A stretch of DNA of 54,641 nt from Lachnospiraceae bacterium (GCA_017624235.1 JAGANL010000005.1:1-54641), one strand, 5' to 3'; positions 8,174 through 17,790 are shown, numbered from the stretch's first letter. The notes: generated by a model from the sequence alone, not told the origin. Numbers and translations are program-made.

Positions 8174-9217
8174 TTATTTTGCAGCGATTTCAGCCTTTAA
8201 CTTCTCCGTTAATGCCGGAAGGATCTTGTTTAAGTCACCTACAATACCGTAGTCAGCTACATCGAAGATCGGAGCTGTCTCATCCTTGTTGATTGCGATG
8301 ATGATATCAGACTCTTCCATACCTGCAAGGTGCTGGATTGCTCCGGAAATACCGATTGCAAAGTATACGTTCGGACGAACAGTCTTACCGGTCTGACCTA
8401 CCTGTAAATCCTTCGGCTTCCAGCCTGCATCTACAACAGCACGGGAGCAGCTTACGGTTGCTCCGAGAACCTCTGCCAGATCATCTAACAGTTTGAAGTT
8501 CTCTGCGCTTCCAACACCACGTCCGCCAGATACAAGAATCTTAGCGTCCATGATATCTACAGTATCTACTACAGATTTTACAACCTTTAAGATTTCAACA
8601 TATTTGTTGTCCGGTGTGAATCCAGGATTGAACTCTTCGATGACAGCCTTCTTGCTCTCATCCTTCGGAAGCTTCTGCATAACACCAGGACGAACAGTTG
8701 CCATCTGCGGACGGAAGTTCGGGCAGGCGATTGTTGCGATCGTGTTACCGCCGAATGCCGGACGTGTCATAAGCAGCTGATTGTGTAACTGCTCTTTGCC
8801 CGGAACCGGATTAATCGGGAAATCACCGATTTCAAGCTGTGTACAGTCTGCTGTAAGACCTGTATGGATTCTTGCGGAAACTCTCGGACCTAAATCTCTA
8901 CCGATTGCGGTAGCGCCTACTAAGAAGATTTCCGGTTTGTATTTCTCGATTACGGAAGCGAGTGCATGAGCGTACGGCTCTGTTCTGTACTCCTTTAATT
9001 CCGGATCATCTACTACGATAACCTTGTCAGCGCCGTATGCAGCAAGCTCGTCTGCAAGTGCCTTTACGTCTGAACCAACTAAAACTGCTGTTACTTCTGT
9101 TCCTAAATCATTTGCGAGGTCTTTACCTTTACCGATCAGCTCTAAAGCAATTCCGCTTACTTCATTGTCAACCTGCTGTGCAAAGACAAATACTCCTTTA
9201 TATTCTGCTAAATTCAT
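8174..9217 (-). CDS. etfA: Electron transfer flavoprotein alpha subunit
   Basis: The 347-residue product is EtfA, the FAD-carrying subunit that pairs with EtfB and butyryl-CoA dehydrogenase. The N-terminal half is an ETF fold (VFVFAQQVDNEVSGIALEL). The C-terminal half holds the FAD site: SGGRGVGSAENF, a VSCSRAVVDAGW segment, and the GQTGKTVRP and AIGISGAIQHLAGM motifs near residues 255-300. In butyrate-forming Clostridia Bcd-EtfAB bifurcates electrons from NADH to crotonyl-CoA and ferredoxin; that role is inferred from context. It is the last gene of the operon, 30 bases after etfB, and is followed by a strong terminator. Confidence 0.95.
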   Translation of the reverse strand: MNLAEYKGVFVFAQQVDNEVSGIALELIGKGKDLANDLGTEVTAVLVGSDVKALADELAAYGADKVIVVDDPELKEYRTEPYAHALASVIEKYKPEIFLVGATAIGRDLGPRVSARIHTGLTADCTQLEIGDFPINPVPGKEQLHNQLLMTRPAFGGNTIATIACPNFRPQMATVRPGVMQKLPKDESKKAVIEEFNPGFTPDNKYVEILKVVKSVVDTVDIMDAKILVSGGRGVGSAENFKLLDDLAEVLGATVSCSRAVVDAGWKPKDLQVGQTGKTVRPNVYFAIGISGAIQHLAGMEESDIIIAINKDETAPIFDVADYGIVGDLNKILPALTEKLKAEIAAK

Positions 9218-9247
9218 GATTCTTCCATGCTCCTTTCAAAGCCACAT

Positions 9248-10030
9248 TTAGATGACGTGCTTCTCTTTTAATTTACCAATGATGTAATCAACGGATTCTG
9301 TAGGATCCAGAGTAACCTTCTCACCAGCACCCTTTCTTACCTTATCAGAAGCCTTAGCAATCTGTGTCGGTGAACCCTTTAAGCCGAGGTTGGAGTCATC
9401 TACATCTTTTAAGTCTGCTCTGCCCCAAACTGTAATCTCAGCATTGTAAGCATCAAAGATTCCGCCCGGAGTCATGTAACGCGGCTCGTTTAATTCAGCA
9501 AGTGCTGTAACTAAGCAAGGCATTTTTGCTTTTAATACATGATATCTGTCATCATACTGACGCTCAACGATTACGCTGTCGCCTTCTACTTCAATCTTCT
9601 GTGCATAGGAGATTACCGGGATTCCAAGGTGTTCGGAAATCTGCGGTCCAACCTGTGCAGTATCACCATCGATAGCCTGACGGCCTGTGATGATCAAATC
9701 ATACTCTAAGTTACGAATAGCACCAGCCAGTGTCTGGGAGGTTGCCCATGTATCAGCGCCGCCGAGTACTCTGTCTGTTACAAGGATACCCTTGTCAGCA
9801 CCCATAGCCATTGCTTCACGAAGAACTTCTTCAGCCTTCGGAAGACCCATTGTAATAACAGTAACTTCTGCACCGTACTGATCTTTTAATCTCAGTGCTG
9901 CTTCCAGACCTGCTTTGTCATCCGGGTTCATGATAGTAAGCATAGCGCCTCTGTCAAGTGTACCATCGGGATTGAATTTAACGCCACCCTTTGTATCAGG
10001 TACCTGTTTAATACAAACAACGATTTTCAT
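9248..10030 (-). CDS. etfB: Electron transfer flavoprotein beta subunit
   Basis: The 260-residue protein has the EtfB start MKIVVCIKQVPDT, followed by an NPDDKAGLEAALRLKD helix, a GADKGILVTDR segment and the nucleotide-binding DLIITGRQAIDGDTAQVGP signature near 115-135. In bifurcating ETFs this subunit carries the beta-FAD that accepts hydride from NADH. The length equals that of clostridial EtfB. It lies between bcd and etfA with short gaps, and AAGGAG precedes the ATG. Cytoplasmic, acting with EtfA and Bcd. Confidence 0.95.
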   Translation of the reverse strand: MKIVVCIKQVPDTKGGVKFNPDGTLDRGAMLTIMNPDDKAGLEAALRLKDQYGAEVTVITMGLPKAEEVLREAMAMGADKGILVTDRVLGGADTWATSQTLAGAIRNLEYDLIITGRQAIDGDTAQVGPQISEHLGIPVISYAQKIEVEGDSVIVERQYDDRYHVLKAKMPCLVTALAELNEPRYMTPGGIFDAYNAEITVWGRADLKDVDDSNLGLKGSPTQIAKASDKVRKGAGEKVTLDPTESVDYIIGKLKEKHVI

Positions 10031-10087
10031 TGTATTTTCACTCCTTATATTTTCTTTGAATTTTCCTTCTCTTTTGCCTGTTGCGAA

Positions 10088-11239
10088 TTATTTCAGCAGT
10101 GCTCCGGAAATTACCATTCTCTGAACTTCGCTTGTTCCTTCATAGATCTCTGTGATCTTAGCATCACGCATCATACGCTCTACATCGTATTCTCTTGTGT
10201 AGCCGTATCCGCCGTGGAGCTGAACAGCCTTTGTTGTAACTTCCATAGCAACCTCTGCTGCATATAATTTAGCCTTAGCTGCTTCTACGGAGTAAACTTT
10301 CTGTGTTGCCTTAGCCATAGCTGCCTTGTAAACAAGAAGCTGAGCTGCTTCTACCTTAGTAGCCATATCTGCTAACTGGAACTGTGTATTCTGGAAAGCA
10401 CCGATCGGTCTGCCGAACTGTTTTCTTTCCTTTACATAGTTGATGGTTGTCTCTAATGCACCTTCTGCAAGACCAAGTGCCTGGGAAGCGATACCGATAC
10501 GTCCGCCGTCCAGAGTGTGCATAGCAATCTTAAAGCCTTCGCCTAATTTACCTAACAGATTTTCCTTCGGAACACGGCAGTCTGTGAAGATCAGCTCGTA
10601 TGTGGAAGAACCACGGATACCCATCTTCTTCTCCTTTGTACCGAATGTAAATCCAGGTGTTCCCTTTTCTACGATAAATGCAGAAATCTCTTTAATCATT
10701 CTGCCGCGCTTCTCAACGGTTCCTGTTACAGCGAAGATAACGTATACATCAGCTTCTTTACCGTTTGTGATGAAGATCTTGGATCCGTTGATGATATAAT
10801 CATCGCCATCCAGAACAGCCTTTGTCTGCTGTCCCTGAGCATCTGTACCAGCGCCCGGCTCTGTTAAACCAAAAGCACCAATCTTTCTGCCGGTTGCAAG
10901 ATCCGGTAAATATTTCTGCTTCTGCTCTTCTGTACCATAGGTTAAAATCGGGTCACAGCAAAGAGATGTGTGAGCAGATACGATAACGCCTGTAGTACCG
11001 CAAACTTTGGATAACTCTTCTACGCACATAGCGTATGTTAAAATATCACAGCCCTGTCCGCCGTATTCCTTCGGAACCGGGATTCCCATGAAGCCTGCCT
11101 TAGCCATTTTCTCAACGGTAGCTCTCGGGAATACTTCTGTTTCATCTACCTCCTGTGCAAGAGGTTTTACTTCTTTTTCTGCGAATTCTCTGAAGAGACT
11201 TCTCGCCATTTCATGTTGTTTGCTTAACATAAAATCCAT
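10088..11239 (-). CDS. bcd: Butyryl-CoA dehydrogenase
   Basis: The 383-residue protein is a full-length acyl-CoA dehydrogenase. It shows the N-terminal helical domain, the FAD-binding GAFGLTEPGAGTDAQG segment (near 121-136), an IFITNGKEAD beta-domain segment, and the C-terminal GGYGYTREYDVERMMRDAKITEIYEGTSE stretch, which contains the catalytic Glu (IYEGTSE). Placement between hbd and etfB identifies it as the enzyme reducing crotonyl-CoA to butyryl-CoA rather than a catabolic acyl-CoA dehydrogenase. GGAGGAATAAAAATC precedes the ATG. It forms a soluble complex with EtfAB in relatives. Confidence 0.95.
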   Translation of the reverse strand: MDFMLSKQHEMARSLFREFAEKEVKPLAQEVDETEVFPRATVEKMAKAGFMGIPVPKEYGGQGCDILTYAMCVEELSKVCGTTGVIVSAHTSLCCDPILTYGTEEQKQKYLPDLATGRKIGAFGLTEPGAGTDAQGQQTKAVLDGDDYIINGSKIFITNGKEADVYVIFAVTGTVEKRGRMIKEISAFIVEKGTPGFTFGTKEKKMGIRGSSTYELIFTDCRVPKENLLGKLGEGFKIAMHTLDGGRIGIASQALGLAEGALETTINYVKERKQFGRPIGAFQNTQFQLADMATKVEAAQLLVYKAAMAKATQKVYSVEAAKAKLYAAEVAMEVTTKAVQLHGGYGYTREYDVERMMRDAKITEIYEGTSEVQRMVISGALLK

Positions 11240-11274
11240 GATTTTTATTCCTCCATCTATCTTAAAATGTTTAA

Positions 11275-12114
11275 TTATTTGCTGTAATCGTAGAAGCCTT
11301 TTCCTGTCTTCATACCTAACTGGCCGCCACGTACCATTTTCTTAAGAAGCGGATGAGGACGGTATTTGGAATCACCTGTCTCTGCCTGTAATACTTCCAT
11401 GATAGCTAATACGATATCCAGACCTACCAGGTCACCCAGTGCAAGAGGTCCCATCGGATGATTTGCACCCAGCTTCATAGCGGTATCGATACCTTCTACA
11501 GAAGCAACGCCGTCTGCATAGATGCCGATTGCTTCATTGATCATCGGAATCAGGATTCTGTTTACTACGAATCCGGCAGCTTCCTCTACCTGTACCGGGG
11601 TCTTGCCAATTTCTTCAGAGATCGCTTTAATCTTAGCAACTGTCTCTTCCGGTGTGTTCAGACCTGCAATAACCTCAACCAGCTTCATAACCGGAGCCGG
11701 ATTGAAGAAGTGCATACCGATAACCGGTCTGTCCAGACCTGCGCCGATTTCTGTAATAGAAAGGGAAGATGTATTGGTAGCGAAGATACATTCCGGTTTG
11801 CAGATATCCTGTAACTCTTTGAAGGTCTGTTTCTTGATATCCATAACTTCCAGAGCTGCTTCAACCACAAGGTCACAGTCTGTACAGATTGTCTTAACGC
11901 CTGTTGTAATCTTAGCTAAGATCTTGTCAGCGTCTTCCTGTGTCATTTTTCCTTTTGCAATTCTCTTCTCGAAGCCCTTTGCAATTTTGTTCTTGCCGTT
12001 TGCAGCAAACTCTTCATTGATATCGCAAAGGAATACTTCATATCCTTCTGTCTGAGCAAAAGCCTGTGCAATACCAGATCCCATTGTGCCTGCGCCAATA
12101 ATACCTACTTTCAT
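11275..12114 (-). CDS. hbd: 3-hydroxybutyryl-CoA dehydrogenase
   Basis: The 279-residue product starts with the Rossmann motif [19 protein letters not shown], carries [16 protein letters not shown], and has the catalytic histidine region [17 protein letters not shown]. The C-terminal dimerisation domain includes [15 protein letters not shown] and ends [13 protein letters not shown]. It interconverts acetoacetyl-CoA and 3-hydroxybutyryl-CoA with NAD(P)H. AGGAGG precedes the ATG. It is the third gene of the operon, 40 bases after crt. Slightly shorter than the 282-residue clostridial enzymes but complete. Confidence 0.95.
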   Translation of the reverse strand: MKVGIIGAGTMGSGIAQAFAQTEGYEVFLCDINEEFAANGKNKIAKGFEKRIAKGKMTQEDADKILAKITTGVKTICTDCDLVVEAALEVMDIKKQTFKELQDICKPECIFATNTSSLSITEIGAGLDRPVIGMHFFNPAPVMKLVEVIAGLNTPEETVAKIKAISEEIGKTPVQVEEAAGFVVNRILIPMINEAIGIYADGVASVEGIDTAMKLGANHPMGPLALGDLVGLDIVLAIMEVLQAETGDSKYRPHPLLKKMVRGGQLGMKTGKGFYDYSK

Positions 12115-12154
12115 TGTAGTTCCTCCTATATATGTTTAAAATTATTGAATTAAC

Positions 12155-12931
12155 TTATTTATTCAGGAATTTCTCTACTTTTCTCTTCTCTAAGAAAGCA
12201 GCCATGCCTTCCTTCTGATCATAAGACTCGAAGCAGTCGCCGAATAATTTTTCCTCGATTACGATTGCCTGATCCATATCTACATCCAGACCCTCGTTGA
12301 TTGCTTTCTTGCAGTTACGTACTGCAATCGGAGCATTCTTAGCAATGCCTGCTGCCATTTTTTCAGCTGCCGGCATAAGCTCTTCGATCGGATATACTGC
12401 GTTTACAAGGCCGATTCTGTATGCTTCATCTGCTTTGATATTTCTTGCAGTGTAAATCATCTGTTTTGCCATGCCTGCGCCAACCAGACGAGCCAGTCTC
12501 TGTGTGCCGCCGAAGCCCGGAGTAATTCCAAGGCCAACCTCCGGCTGACCGAATACAGCATTCTCAGAGCAGATACGAATATCGCAGCTCATGGAAATCT
12601 CGCAGCCGCCGCCTAATGCGAAACCGTTTACTGCAGCAATAACAGGAATCGGGAAGGTCTCTAATTTACGGAATACATCATTTCCCTTTTTACCGAATGC
12701 TTCACCTTCAGCCTTGGTCAGCGTGCTCATCTCTCCGATGTCTGCGCCTGCTACGAAGGATTTCTGTCCGGCACCTGTTAAAATCAGGCATCTTACTTCT
12801 TCCAGATTCACTGCATCCAGAGTCTCGTCCAACTCATCCAGTACTGTAGAATTCAGAGCATTCAATGCCTTCTCACGATTGATGGTAATGATACCGATTG
12901 CATCTTTCTGTTCATATAAAACAAATTCCAT
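12155..12931 (-). CDS. crt: Short-chain enoyl-CoA hydratase (crotonase)
   Basis: The 258-residue crotonase-fold protein has an oxyanion-hole segment SFVAGADIGEM (near 61), the AAVNGFALGGGCE core and the catalytic glutamates in FGQPEVGLGITPGFGGTQRL (near 128-147). It hydrates crotonyl-CoA reversibly to 3-hydroxybutyryl-CoA. It sits between thl and hbd; AAAGGAG precedes the ATG. The 140 bases between thl and crt are the longest gap within the operon but show no clear terminator. Confidence 0.95.
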   Translation of the reverse strand: MEFVLYEQKDAIGIITINREKALNALNSTVLDELDETLDAVNLEEVRCLILTGAGQKSFVAGADIGEMSTLTKAEGEAFGKKGNDVFRKLETFPIPVIAAVNGFALGGGCEISMSCDIRICSENAVFGQPEVGLGITPGFGGTQRLARLVGAGMAKQMIYTARNIKADEAYRIGLVNAVYPIEELMPAAEKMAAGIAKNAPIAVRNCKKAINEGLDVDMDQAIVIEEKLFGDCFESYDQKEGMAAFLEKRKVEKFLNK

Positions 12932-13071
12932 GATTCGTCTCCTTTAGTTAAATTGGGGTTTACCGCACAATCAGCCCGGAACACTGTCTCTGTATAGGAT
13001 GCACTGCATAGCTTACACTGTATTCCATATCGGAGAAATGCCCCGAGCCTGTTTTGTTCCTTCTTTAAAAA

Positions 13072-14253
13072 TTAGTCCATCTCAACGATAGTAGAGCATC
13101 CCATACCACCGCCGATGCAGAGTGTTGCAAGGCCCTTCTTAGCGCCCTTAGCCTGCATCTCATGAAGCAGTGTAACAAGGATACGGCATCCGGAAGCTCC
13201 TACCGGGTGTCCGAGTGCGATTGCACCGCCGTTCGGATTTAACTGCTTGTCTACATCGATTCCGAGATCTTTTCCTACCGCTACAGACTGTGCTGCAAAT
13301 GCTTCGTTTGCTTCGATAATATCGAAATCTTCAATCTTGTATCCGGCCTTCTCCATAACCTTCTTTGTAGAAGCAACCGGTCCGATACCCATAACTTCCG
13401 GTCTAACACCAGCAAGAGCACCGGCTACGAATCTTGCCATCGGCTTGATTCCAAGTTCTTTTGCTTTTTCTTCGCTCATTACAACAACTGCTGCTGCACC
13501 GTCATTGATACCGGAAGCATTACCTGCAGTAACGAATCCGTCCGGATTGATGGTACGAAGCTTTGCAAGGGCTTCGATTGTAGAACCGTGACGCGGTCCC
13601 TCGTCTACCTTGAACTCAACCATTTCTTTTTTCTTCTTTACCATAACCGGTACGATTTCCTTCTCGAATGCACCGGAATTCTGAGCTGCTTCAGCCTTCT
13701 GCTGGCTCTTTAATGCGAACTCATCGAGTTCTTCACGTGTCAGACCCCATTCTCTACAGATGTTGTCTGCTGTTGTAATCATGTGGTAGTTGTTGAAAGC
13801 ATCCCAAAGGGCATCGTTTACCATGGTATCCACTAATGTACCGTTGTTCATTCTGTATCCGAAACGAGCCTGCGGAACAGCGTAAGGAGCCATGGACATA
13901 TTTTCCATACCGCCTGCAACTACGATGTCTGCATCACCAGCCATAATCATCTGAGCCGCCTGGTTTACACAGTTCAGACCGGAACCACAAACTACGTTCA
14001 TTGTAACAGCCGGAACCTCAATCGGAAGTCCTGCTTTGATAGTTGCCTGACGTGCTACGTTCTGTCCCAGACCTGCCTGGATAACACATCCCATATATAC
14101 CTGATCAACATCCTCAGGTTTTACACCTGCTCTGTTAATTGCTTCTTTGATTACAATTGCGCCAAGCTCAGCTGCCGGAGTTGTGCTTAAAGAGCCACCC
14201 ATTGTTCCGATAGCAGTACGGCATGCACTTGCGATTACTACATTTCTTGCCAT
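13072..14253 (-). CDS. thl: Acetyl-CoA acetyltransferase (thiolase)
   Basis: The 393-residue thiolase has the nucleophile cysteine in [14 protein letters not shown] (near Cys89), the [11 protein letters not shown] loop, the [15 protein letters not shown] motif (His near 349) and the second cysteine in [12 protein letters not shown] (near 379). It condenses two acetyl-CoA to acetoacetyl-CoA, the entry step of the butyrate pathway. It is the first gene of the thl-crt-hbd-bcd-etfB-etfA operon, read from the promoter at 14341-14369. GGAGG lies 9 bases before the ATG. The final butyryl-CoA:acetate CoA-transferase or butyrate kinase is not in this window. Confidence 0.95.
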   Translation of the reverse strand: MARNVVIASACRTAIGTMGGSLSTTPAAELGAIVIKEAINRAGVKPEDVDQVYMGCVIQAGLGQNVARQATIKAGLPIEVPAVTMNVVCGSGLNCVNQAAQMIMAGDADIVVAGGMENMSMAPYAVPQARFGYRMNNGTLVDTMVNDALWDAFNNYHMITTADNICREWGLTREELDEFALKSQQKAEAAQNSGAFEKEIVPVMVKKKKEMVEFKVDEGPRHGSTIEALAKLRTINPDGFVTAGNASGINDGAAAVVVMSEEKAKELGIKPMARFVAGALAGVRPEVMGIGPVASTKKVMEKAGYKIEDFDIIEANEAFAAQSVAVGKDLGIDVDKQLNPNGGAIALGHPVGASGCRILVTLLHEMQAKGAKKGLATLCIGGGMGCSTIVEMD

Positions 14254-14301
14254 AATTCTTTTCCTCCATTATTAGAATAAAAGTGCCTTTTTTCGGCAAA
14301 T

Positions 14302-14329
14302 ACAATGATTGTTATTTTTTTATCATTGT
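14302..14329 (-). promoter_or_regulatory. Operator-like inverted repeat in the thl leader
   Basis: ACAATGAT (14302-14309) is inverted as ATCATTGT (14322-14329) with a 12-base, T-rich spacer. It begins about 5 bases after the predicted transcription start of the butyrate operon, a usual position for a repressor site. It does not fit the Rex consensus well. No U-run follows, so it is not a terminator. Confidence 0.4.
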
Positions 14330-14340
14330 CCGCTGGTTCT

Positions 14341-14369
14341 ATTTTATCATATGCCCTATCAATTTGCAA
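14341..14369 (-). promoter_or_regulatory. Promoter of the butyryl-CoA operon
   Basis: Minus strand TTGCAA (14364-14369), 17 bases, TAAAAT (14341-14346), with TGA before the -10 forming an extended -10. The leader to the thl ATG is about 80 bases. Confidence 0.7.
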
Positions 14370-14408
14370 TCCTAACTCATGTCGAAAATGTAAAAAATCA
14401 AGCCATGC

Positions 14409-14473
14409 AAAAGGACATACATAAGATGCGCGTGGGAGCTTGCTCACAAAGCGTATCTTACGCATGTCCTTTT
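14409..14473 (-). terminator. Long hairpin between the secreted-protein gene and thl
   Basis: AAAAGGACAT (14409-14418) pairs with ATGTCCTTTT (14464-14473). Inside, AAGATGCGC pairs with GCGTATCTT through one G.U pair, and GAGC-TT-GCTC closes the loop. With A- and T-runs at both ends it can terminate in either direction; the natural user is the minus-strand gene at 14566-15831. Confidence 0.7.
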
Positions 14474-14489
14474 ATACGGCGCGAGCCGT

Positions 14490-14520
14490 CATCGAGCTGA
14501 CACGCAGTGTTAGCTCGATG
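14490..14520 (-). repeat. Second hairpin in the 3' region of the secreted-protein gene
   Basis: CATCGAGCT (14490-14498) and AGCTCGATG (14512-14520) enclose ACAC-GCA-GTGT, giving a strong stem with one mismatch. The sequence CGAGCCGTCATC occurs just left of it and again at the stop codon of the upstream gene, a short direct repeat. No U-run follows. Confidence 0.5.
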
Positions 14521-14565
14521 GCATGGCTGTCCGGCATCCGCTCTCTTTACACACACGAGCCGTCA

Positions 14566-15831
14566 TCACTCCCAGACAATTCTCTGATATCTTACATCCA
14601 CAGCATTGGAATGCTCCGGCAACTCGGTTCCGTCCGCACCCGGATTCAGATTCCGATCCTTGATAAAGAACATGATCCTTGCATCCGAGCGGTCCAGCGC
14701 TACAGCCACACAGGTTTCATTTCCGATATTCACCCACTGATTATAATCCGGAAAGGTGGGATTATCGCTGTAGGTCTGCTTATAAATCTCCTGATAGACA
14801 GCATCCGCATCAGGGGTAATGCGTCGTAAGGCATTGTGCAGAATGTTCCAGTCTAAGGGATCCGGATTGTTCCAGAGCTCCAGGCGATAGTGATAACCAA
14901 ATCGCTCCGGTGCTTCGGCTGCCCGGCACAGATTTATGGTATATCCAGCCGGATCAAACACCCGGTTCATCACCTGTACAGCTTCCTCATTCGCATTCAA
15001 TGTAAATACACCCAGTGACGGGGCAAGACTTCCGTCATAGGACGGAAACACATTGAAGTGTCCCGAAGCACGGTACGCTGTATAAAACCGCATCTTATCC
15101 CTGTACTGATCAAAGGTCTCATCCACCGATATCTCCGGCTGGAAGTGATCGACAAGCGCTACCTGTGGAGGATGGATCACAAAACCTCCCGACCTTGCAG
15201 TTACCCGATAACTGCACCAGTCCTTATTATACTCCAGTTCCTTTGCTGCCCACCACTCCGGGGTATTTGGCTCATAACGATTGGAATACAGCATATTGGC
15301 ATGATAGATATAATTCGCTCCTCCACCGTAATACAGGTCATTTTCACCTATCATACGAAAACCCTGACCGGCAACTTCAGCATCTTCATCCTGAATATAC
15401 AATGTCACTCCATTAGAGGCCGTCCATGTCACATGCTTTTTTCCGGTATGTCCATACAAATCCGGTTCTCCCATTTTTGCTCTTTGCAAAATCGGCGGAA
15501 ATTGCGCCGCAACAGGCATCATCGGCTGTGCCGTAATCTCTCCCACAATCTCGATTCCGCCGCCATCTGACGGAGTCTCCATAGACTGTACTCTTGCAAT
15601 GACATCCTCTATGTCACCGCCCGGCATCGAGTGGGTGAGCGGAGTTTTTGTTCCAGAACCGCTACCGCTGAACCCATAATAGAGCGTCTTTCCTCCTCCC
15701 AGATCAATCTCTCCGACACCTGCCTGCACTGCCAGGCAATTTCCGGCAAATACCACTCCTATCATCACAGCGCTCATGACTGCTGCGACCGCCGGACGAA
15801 GCTTTTTCTTCTGTTTTTCGTAAGATTTCAT
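14566..15831 (-). CDS. Secreted protein of unknown function
   Basis: I do not recognise this 421-residue protein. It has a Sec signal peptide: basic start MKSYEKQKKKLR, hydrophobic AVAAVMSAVMIGVVFAGNCL, likely cut after AVQA near residue 37. The mature part is acidic and rich in aromatic residues, with NDLYYGGGANYIYHANMLY, an EWW segment and a C-terminal domain ending DVRYQRIVWE. A Gly/Ser-rich stretch (GFSGSGSGTK) follows the signal. No sortase, lipobox or anchoring motif is seen, so it is probably released or loosely bound. GAGAGG lies upstream of the ATG. Neighbouring M23 and NlpC/P60 enzymes suggest an envelope context; no enzymatic motif is obvious. Confidence 0.8.
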   Translation of the reverse strand: MKSYEKQKKKLRPAVAAVMSAVMIGVVFAGNCLAVQAGVGEIDLGGGKTLYYGFSGSGSGTKTPLTHSMPGGDIEDVIARVQSMETPSDGGGIEIVGEITAQPMMPVAAQFPPILQRAKMGEPDLYGHTGKKHVTWTASNGVTLYIQDEDAEVAGQGFRMIGENDLYYGGGANYIYHANMLYSNRYEPNTPEWWAAKELEYNKDWCSYRVTARSGGFVIHPPQVALVDHFQPEISVDETFDQYRDKMRFYTAYRASGHFNVFPSYDGSLAPSLGVFTLNANEEAVQVMNRVFDPAGYTINLCRAAEAPERFGYHYRLELWNNPDPLDWNILHNALRRITPDADAVYQEIYKQTYSDNPTFPDYNQWVNIGNETCVAVALDRSDARIMFFIKDRNLNPGADGTELPEHSNAVDVRYQRIVWE

Positions 15832-15987
15832 CTCGTCTACCTCTCATAAGTTTTTAGCATTCTATTTATCTTACAATTTTGAATACATATGAAAAGTATA
15901 TCATATACCCGATCCAGTTTCTACCACATCCTGCTCAAAAAGTACTTAAAAGGATGCCTTTCCTGTCTTTACAGACTGACATCTGTC

Positions 15988-17082
15988 CTACGACTGCTTC
16001 TGCGTGCTCTTACGATACTCCCCCACCACCGGATCCTCCATCCGATAAACTCTTCGCCACTCCTTAGTCTCCTGTTCCTTGACTGTTTCAGAACGGTTCT
16101 GATACAGGAATCTGGTCAGCGGATAACAGTCAATCCAGATTTCATTATTTCCTTCCTTTTGTGACTCATCGAAAATAAGCTGCAATCCCCAGTGGAGATG
16201 GGTCGTTTTGATATTATTCACATTTTCCTTTGTACTGTAGCCAGTATGTCCCATATAACCGATCACATCCCCTGCCGTTACTATGCTGCCTTCCTTCAGG
16301 TCCTTACAATAGGGAAAATTTTGCCGCAGATGTGCATAGTAATAATATCGCTTCTTATCAAAGCTGCGGATACCGAGCCGCCAGCCGCCATACTGGTTCC
16401 AACCGATTGCTTCCACATAGCCGGACTCAATTGCGATCACGGGGGTGCCCACCTGCCCCATCATGTCATGTCCCAGATGCGGTCTGGCATAGCCATAGCT
16501 TCTGCTGGCACCAAAATCATCATAATCATGATACGGAAAGCCCTTTGCGATTGGAGAAAATGCCTTGAGTCCATAGCAGTCCTTCCACACCTTCTCTCCA
16601 TTTTCATCTGCTGTCTCAATACGATATTCGCCAACCATACCGCCAAGCACCGCCGTATAAGCCTCCAGATAGTAATCATAATATTTCAAATCCTTTGTCA
16701 GACTCTTAAAGTCCGTTTCACCGCTTTGAAGCTTTTCCGCAAGCTCTGTCATTTTTCTGACCGTACCGTTCGGAAATTCCCCTCCCTGCCTGGCTGCCAT
16801 ATAGGCCAGCATCGGAATCCATTCAATATGTACCTCTTCTTCATAGGTTGCCTGATCCAACTCATAGGCCTTGCACAGTACCTCATAAGGCACCTTAAAA
16901 TCCACCCATTTAATGAAGCTGTCGCTGTTCACATCCACCGCTTCCTGCTCTGCCCCGGTTTCTATATAATCTGCTTTTCCTTCCGGTTCATCCAATTTTT
17001 GTTCCAATATGACAACAGAGGCTGCCGCAATGCAGAGCAGCTCCAGAGCAATCCCTCTTCTGAGCCATTCTCCCTTTTTCAT
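15988..17082 (-). CDS. Membrane-anchored M23 family metallopeptidase
   Basis: I use the ATG at 17082; a TTG 12 bases earlier is closer to a GGAAGG and cannot be excluded. The 364-residue product has one N-terminal membrane segment (RRGIALELLCIAAASVVIL) and an external domain. The M23 lysostaphin-type peptidase lies in the C-terminal half: LGHDMMG supplies the HxxxD zinc ligands and THLHWGLQ the HxH pair, with GYVEAIGWNQYGGWRLGI and AGDVIGYMGHTGYS typical of the fold. M23 enzymes cut peptidoglycan cross-bridges or stem peptides. The N-terminal 150 residues are helical and unassigned. All zinc ligands are present, so the enzyme should be active. Confidence 0.88.
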   Translation of the reverse strand: MKKGEWLRRGIALELLCIAAASVVILEQKLDEPEGKADYIETGAEQEAVDVNSDSFIKWVDFKVPYEVLCKAYELDQATYEEEVHIEWIPMLAYMAARQGGEFPNGTVRKMTELAEKLQSGETDFKSLTKDLKYYDYYLEAYTAVLGGMVGEYRIETADENGEKVWKDCYGLKAFSPIAKGFPYHDYDDFGASRSYGYARPHLGHDMMGQVGTPVIAIESGYVEAIGWNQYGGWRLGIRSFDKKRYYYYAHLRQNFPYCKDLKEGSIVTAGDVIGYMGHTGYSTKENVNNIKTTHLHWGLQLIFDESQKEGNNEIWIDCYPLTRFLYQNRSETVKEQETKEWRRVYRMEDPVVGEYRKSTQKQS

Positions 17083-17154
17083 ATATGATTGCAAGAGCCT
17101 TCCGGTTTTTCATTTAAACTAATATATGTAAAAATCTCCGGTCTTTATACCATA

Positions 17155-17187
17155 AGAAAAACCGGAAGTGCATCAAAACACTTCCGG
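17155..17187 (-). terminator. Terminator of hpf
   Basis: CCGGAAGTG (17162-17170) and CACTTCCGG (17179-17187) form a 9-base stem with an 8-base loop. On the minus strand it is followed by TTTTTCTTATGG. Confidence 0.9.
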
Positions 17188-17226
17188 CTTTATACTCCGC
17201 TCCTCTGTCTCCGACCGCTTGTCCGT

Positions 17227-17754
17227 TTACATCTCCGGCTCAATCAGTCCATATGTATTTCCTTTTCTCTTGTAAACGACATTCACCTGATCGGTTTCTG
17301 CATTGCAAAATACAAAGAAGTTATGACCTAACAGTTCCATCTGTACGCAGGCATCTTCCGGATACATCGGCTTGATGTCAAATTTCTTACTGCGAATGAT
17401 TCTGACCTCTTCTTCCTCCATGTATTCCTTGTCCAGATATTCCTGCTGGAAAAAGCCTGCCGCCTGTTTCTTATCTACAATCTTATTCTTATACTTTTTG
17501 AGCTGTCTTTCAATGATTTCCTCTACTAAATCAATGGAAACATACATATCATTGCTGACCTGCTCGGATCGGATAATATTTCCCTTTACCGGTATCGTCA
17601 CTTCAATTTTCTGACGATCCTTTTCTACGCTGAGTGTTACATGTACCTCTGTATCCGGTGTAAAATATTTCTCCAATTTTCCGATTTTGTCCTGTACGGC
17701 AGTTCTTAACCCTTCTGTCACATCAATATTCTTTCCACTAATGATAAACTTCAT
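17227..17754 (-). CDS. hpf: Long-form ribosome hibernation promoting factor
   Basis: The ATG at 17754 is preferred because GGAAGG lies about 10 bases upstream, whereas it abuts the ATG at 17763. The 175-residue product has the N-terminal RaiA/HPF beta-alpha-beta-beta-beta-alpha domain (MKFIISGKNIDVTEGLR to about 100), a charged linker, and the long-form C-terminal dimerisation domain (IIRSKKFDIKPMYPEDACVQMELLGHNFFVFCNAET). Long HPF binds the 30S subunit near the A and P sites and joins 70S ribosomes into 100S dimers in stationary phase. It is monocistronic, with an extended -10 promoter and a strong terminator. Confidence 0.95.
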   Translation of the reverse strand: MKFIISGKNIDVTEGLRTAVQDKIGKLEKYFTPDTEVHVTLSVEKDRQKIEVTIPVKGNIIRSEQVSNDMYVSIDLVEEIIERQLKKYKNKIVDKKQAAGFFQQEYLDKEYMEEEEVRIIRSKKFDIKPMYPEDACVQMELLGHNFFVFCNAETDQVNVVYKRKGNTYGLIEPEM

Positions 17755-17790
17755 GCTGACCATCCCTTCCTGTCTGTTTTTAGTAAGGCA

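Noticed and set aside
14302-14329. Rex (redox) operator at the thl promoter
   Set aside because: Only one half resembles TTGTTA; the partner half and the spacing do not fit TTGTTAA-N4-TTAACAA.
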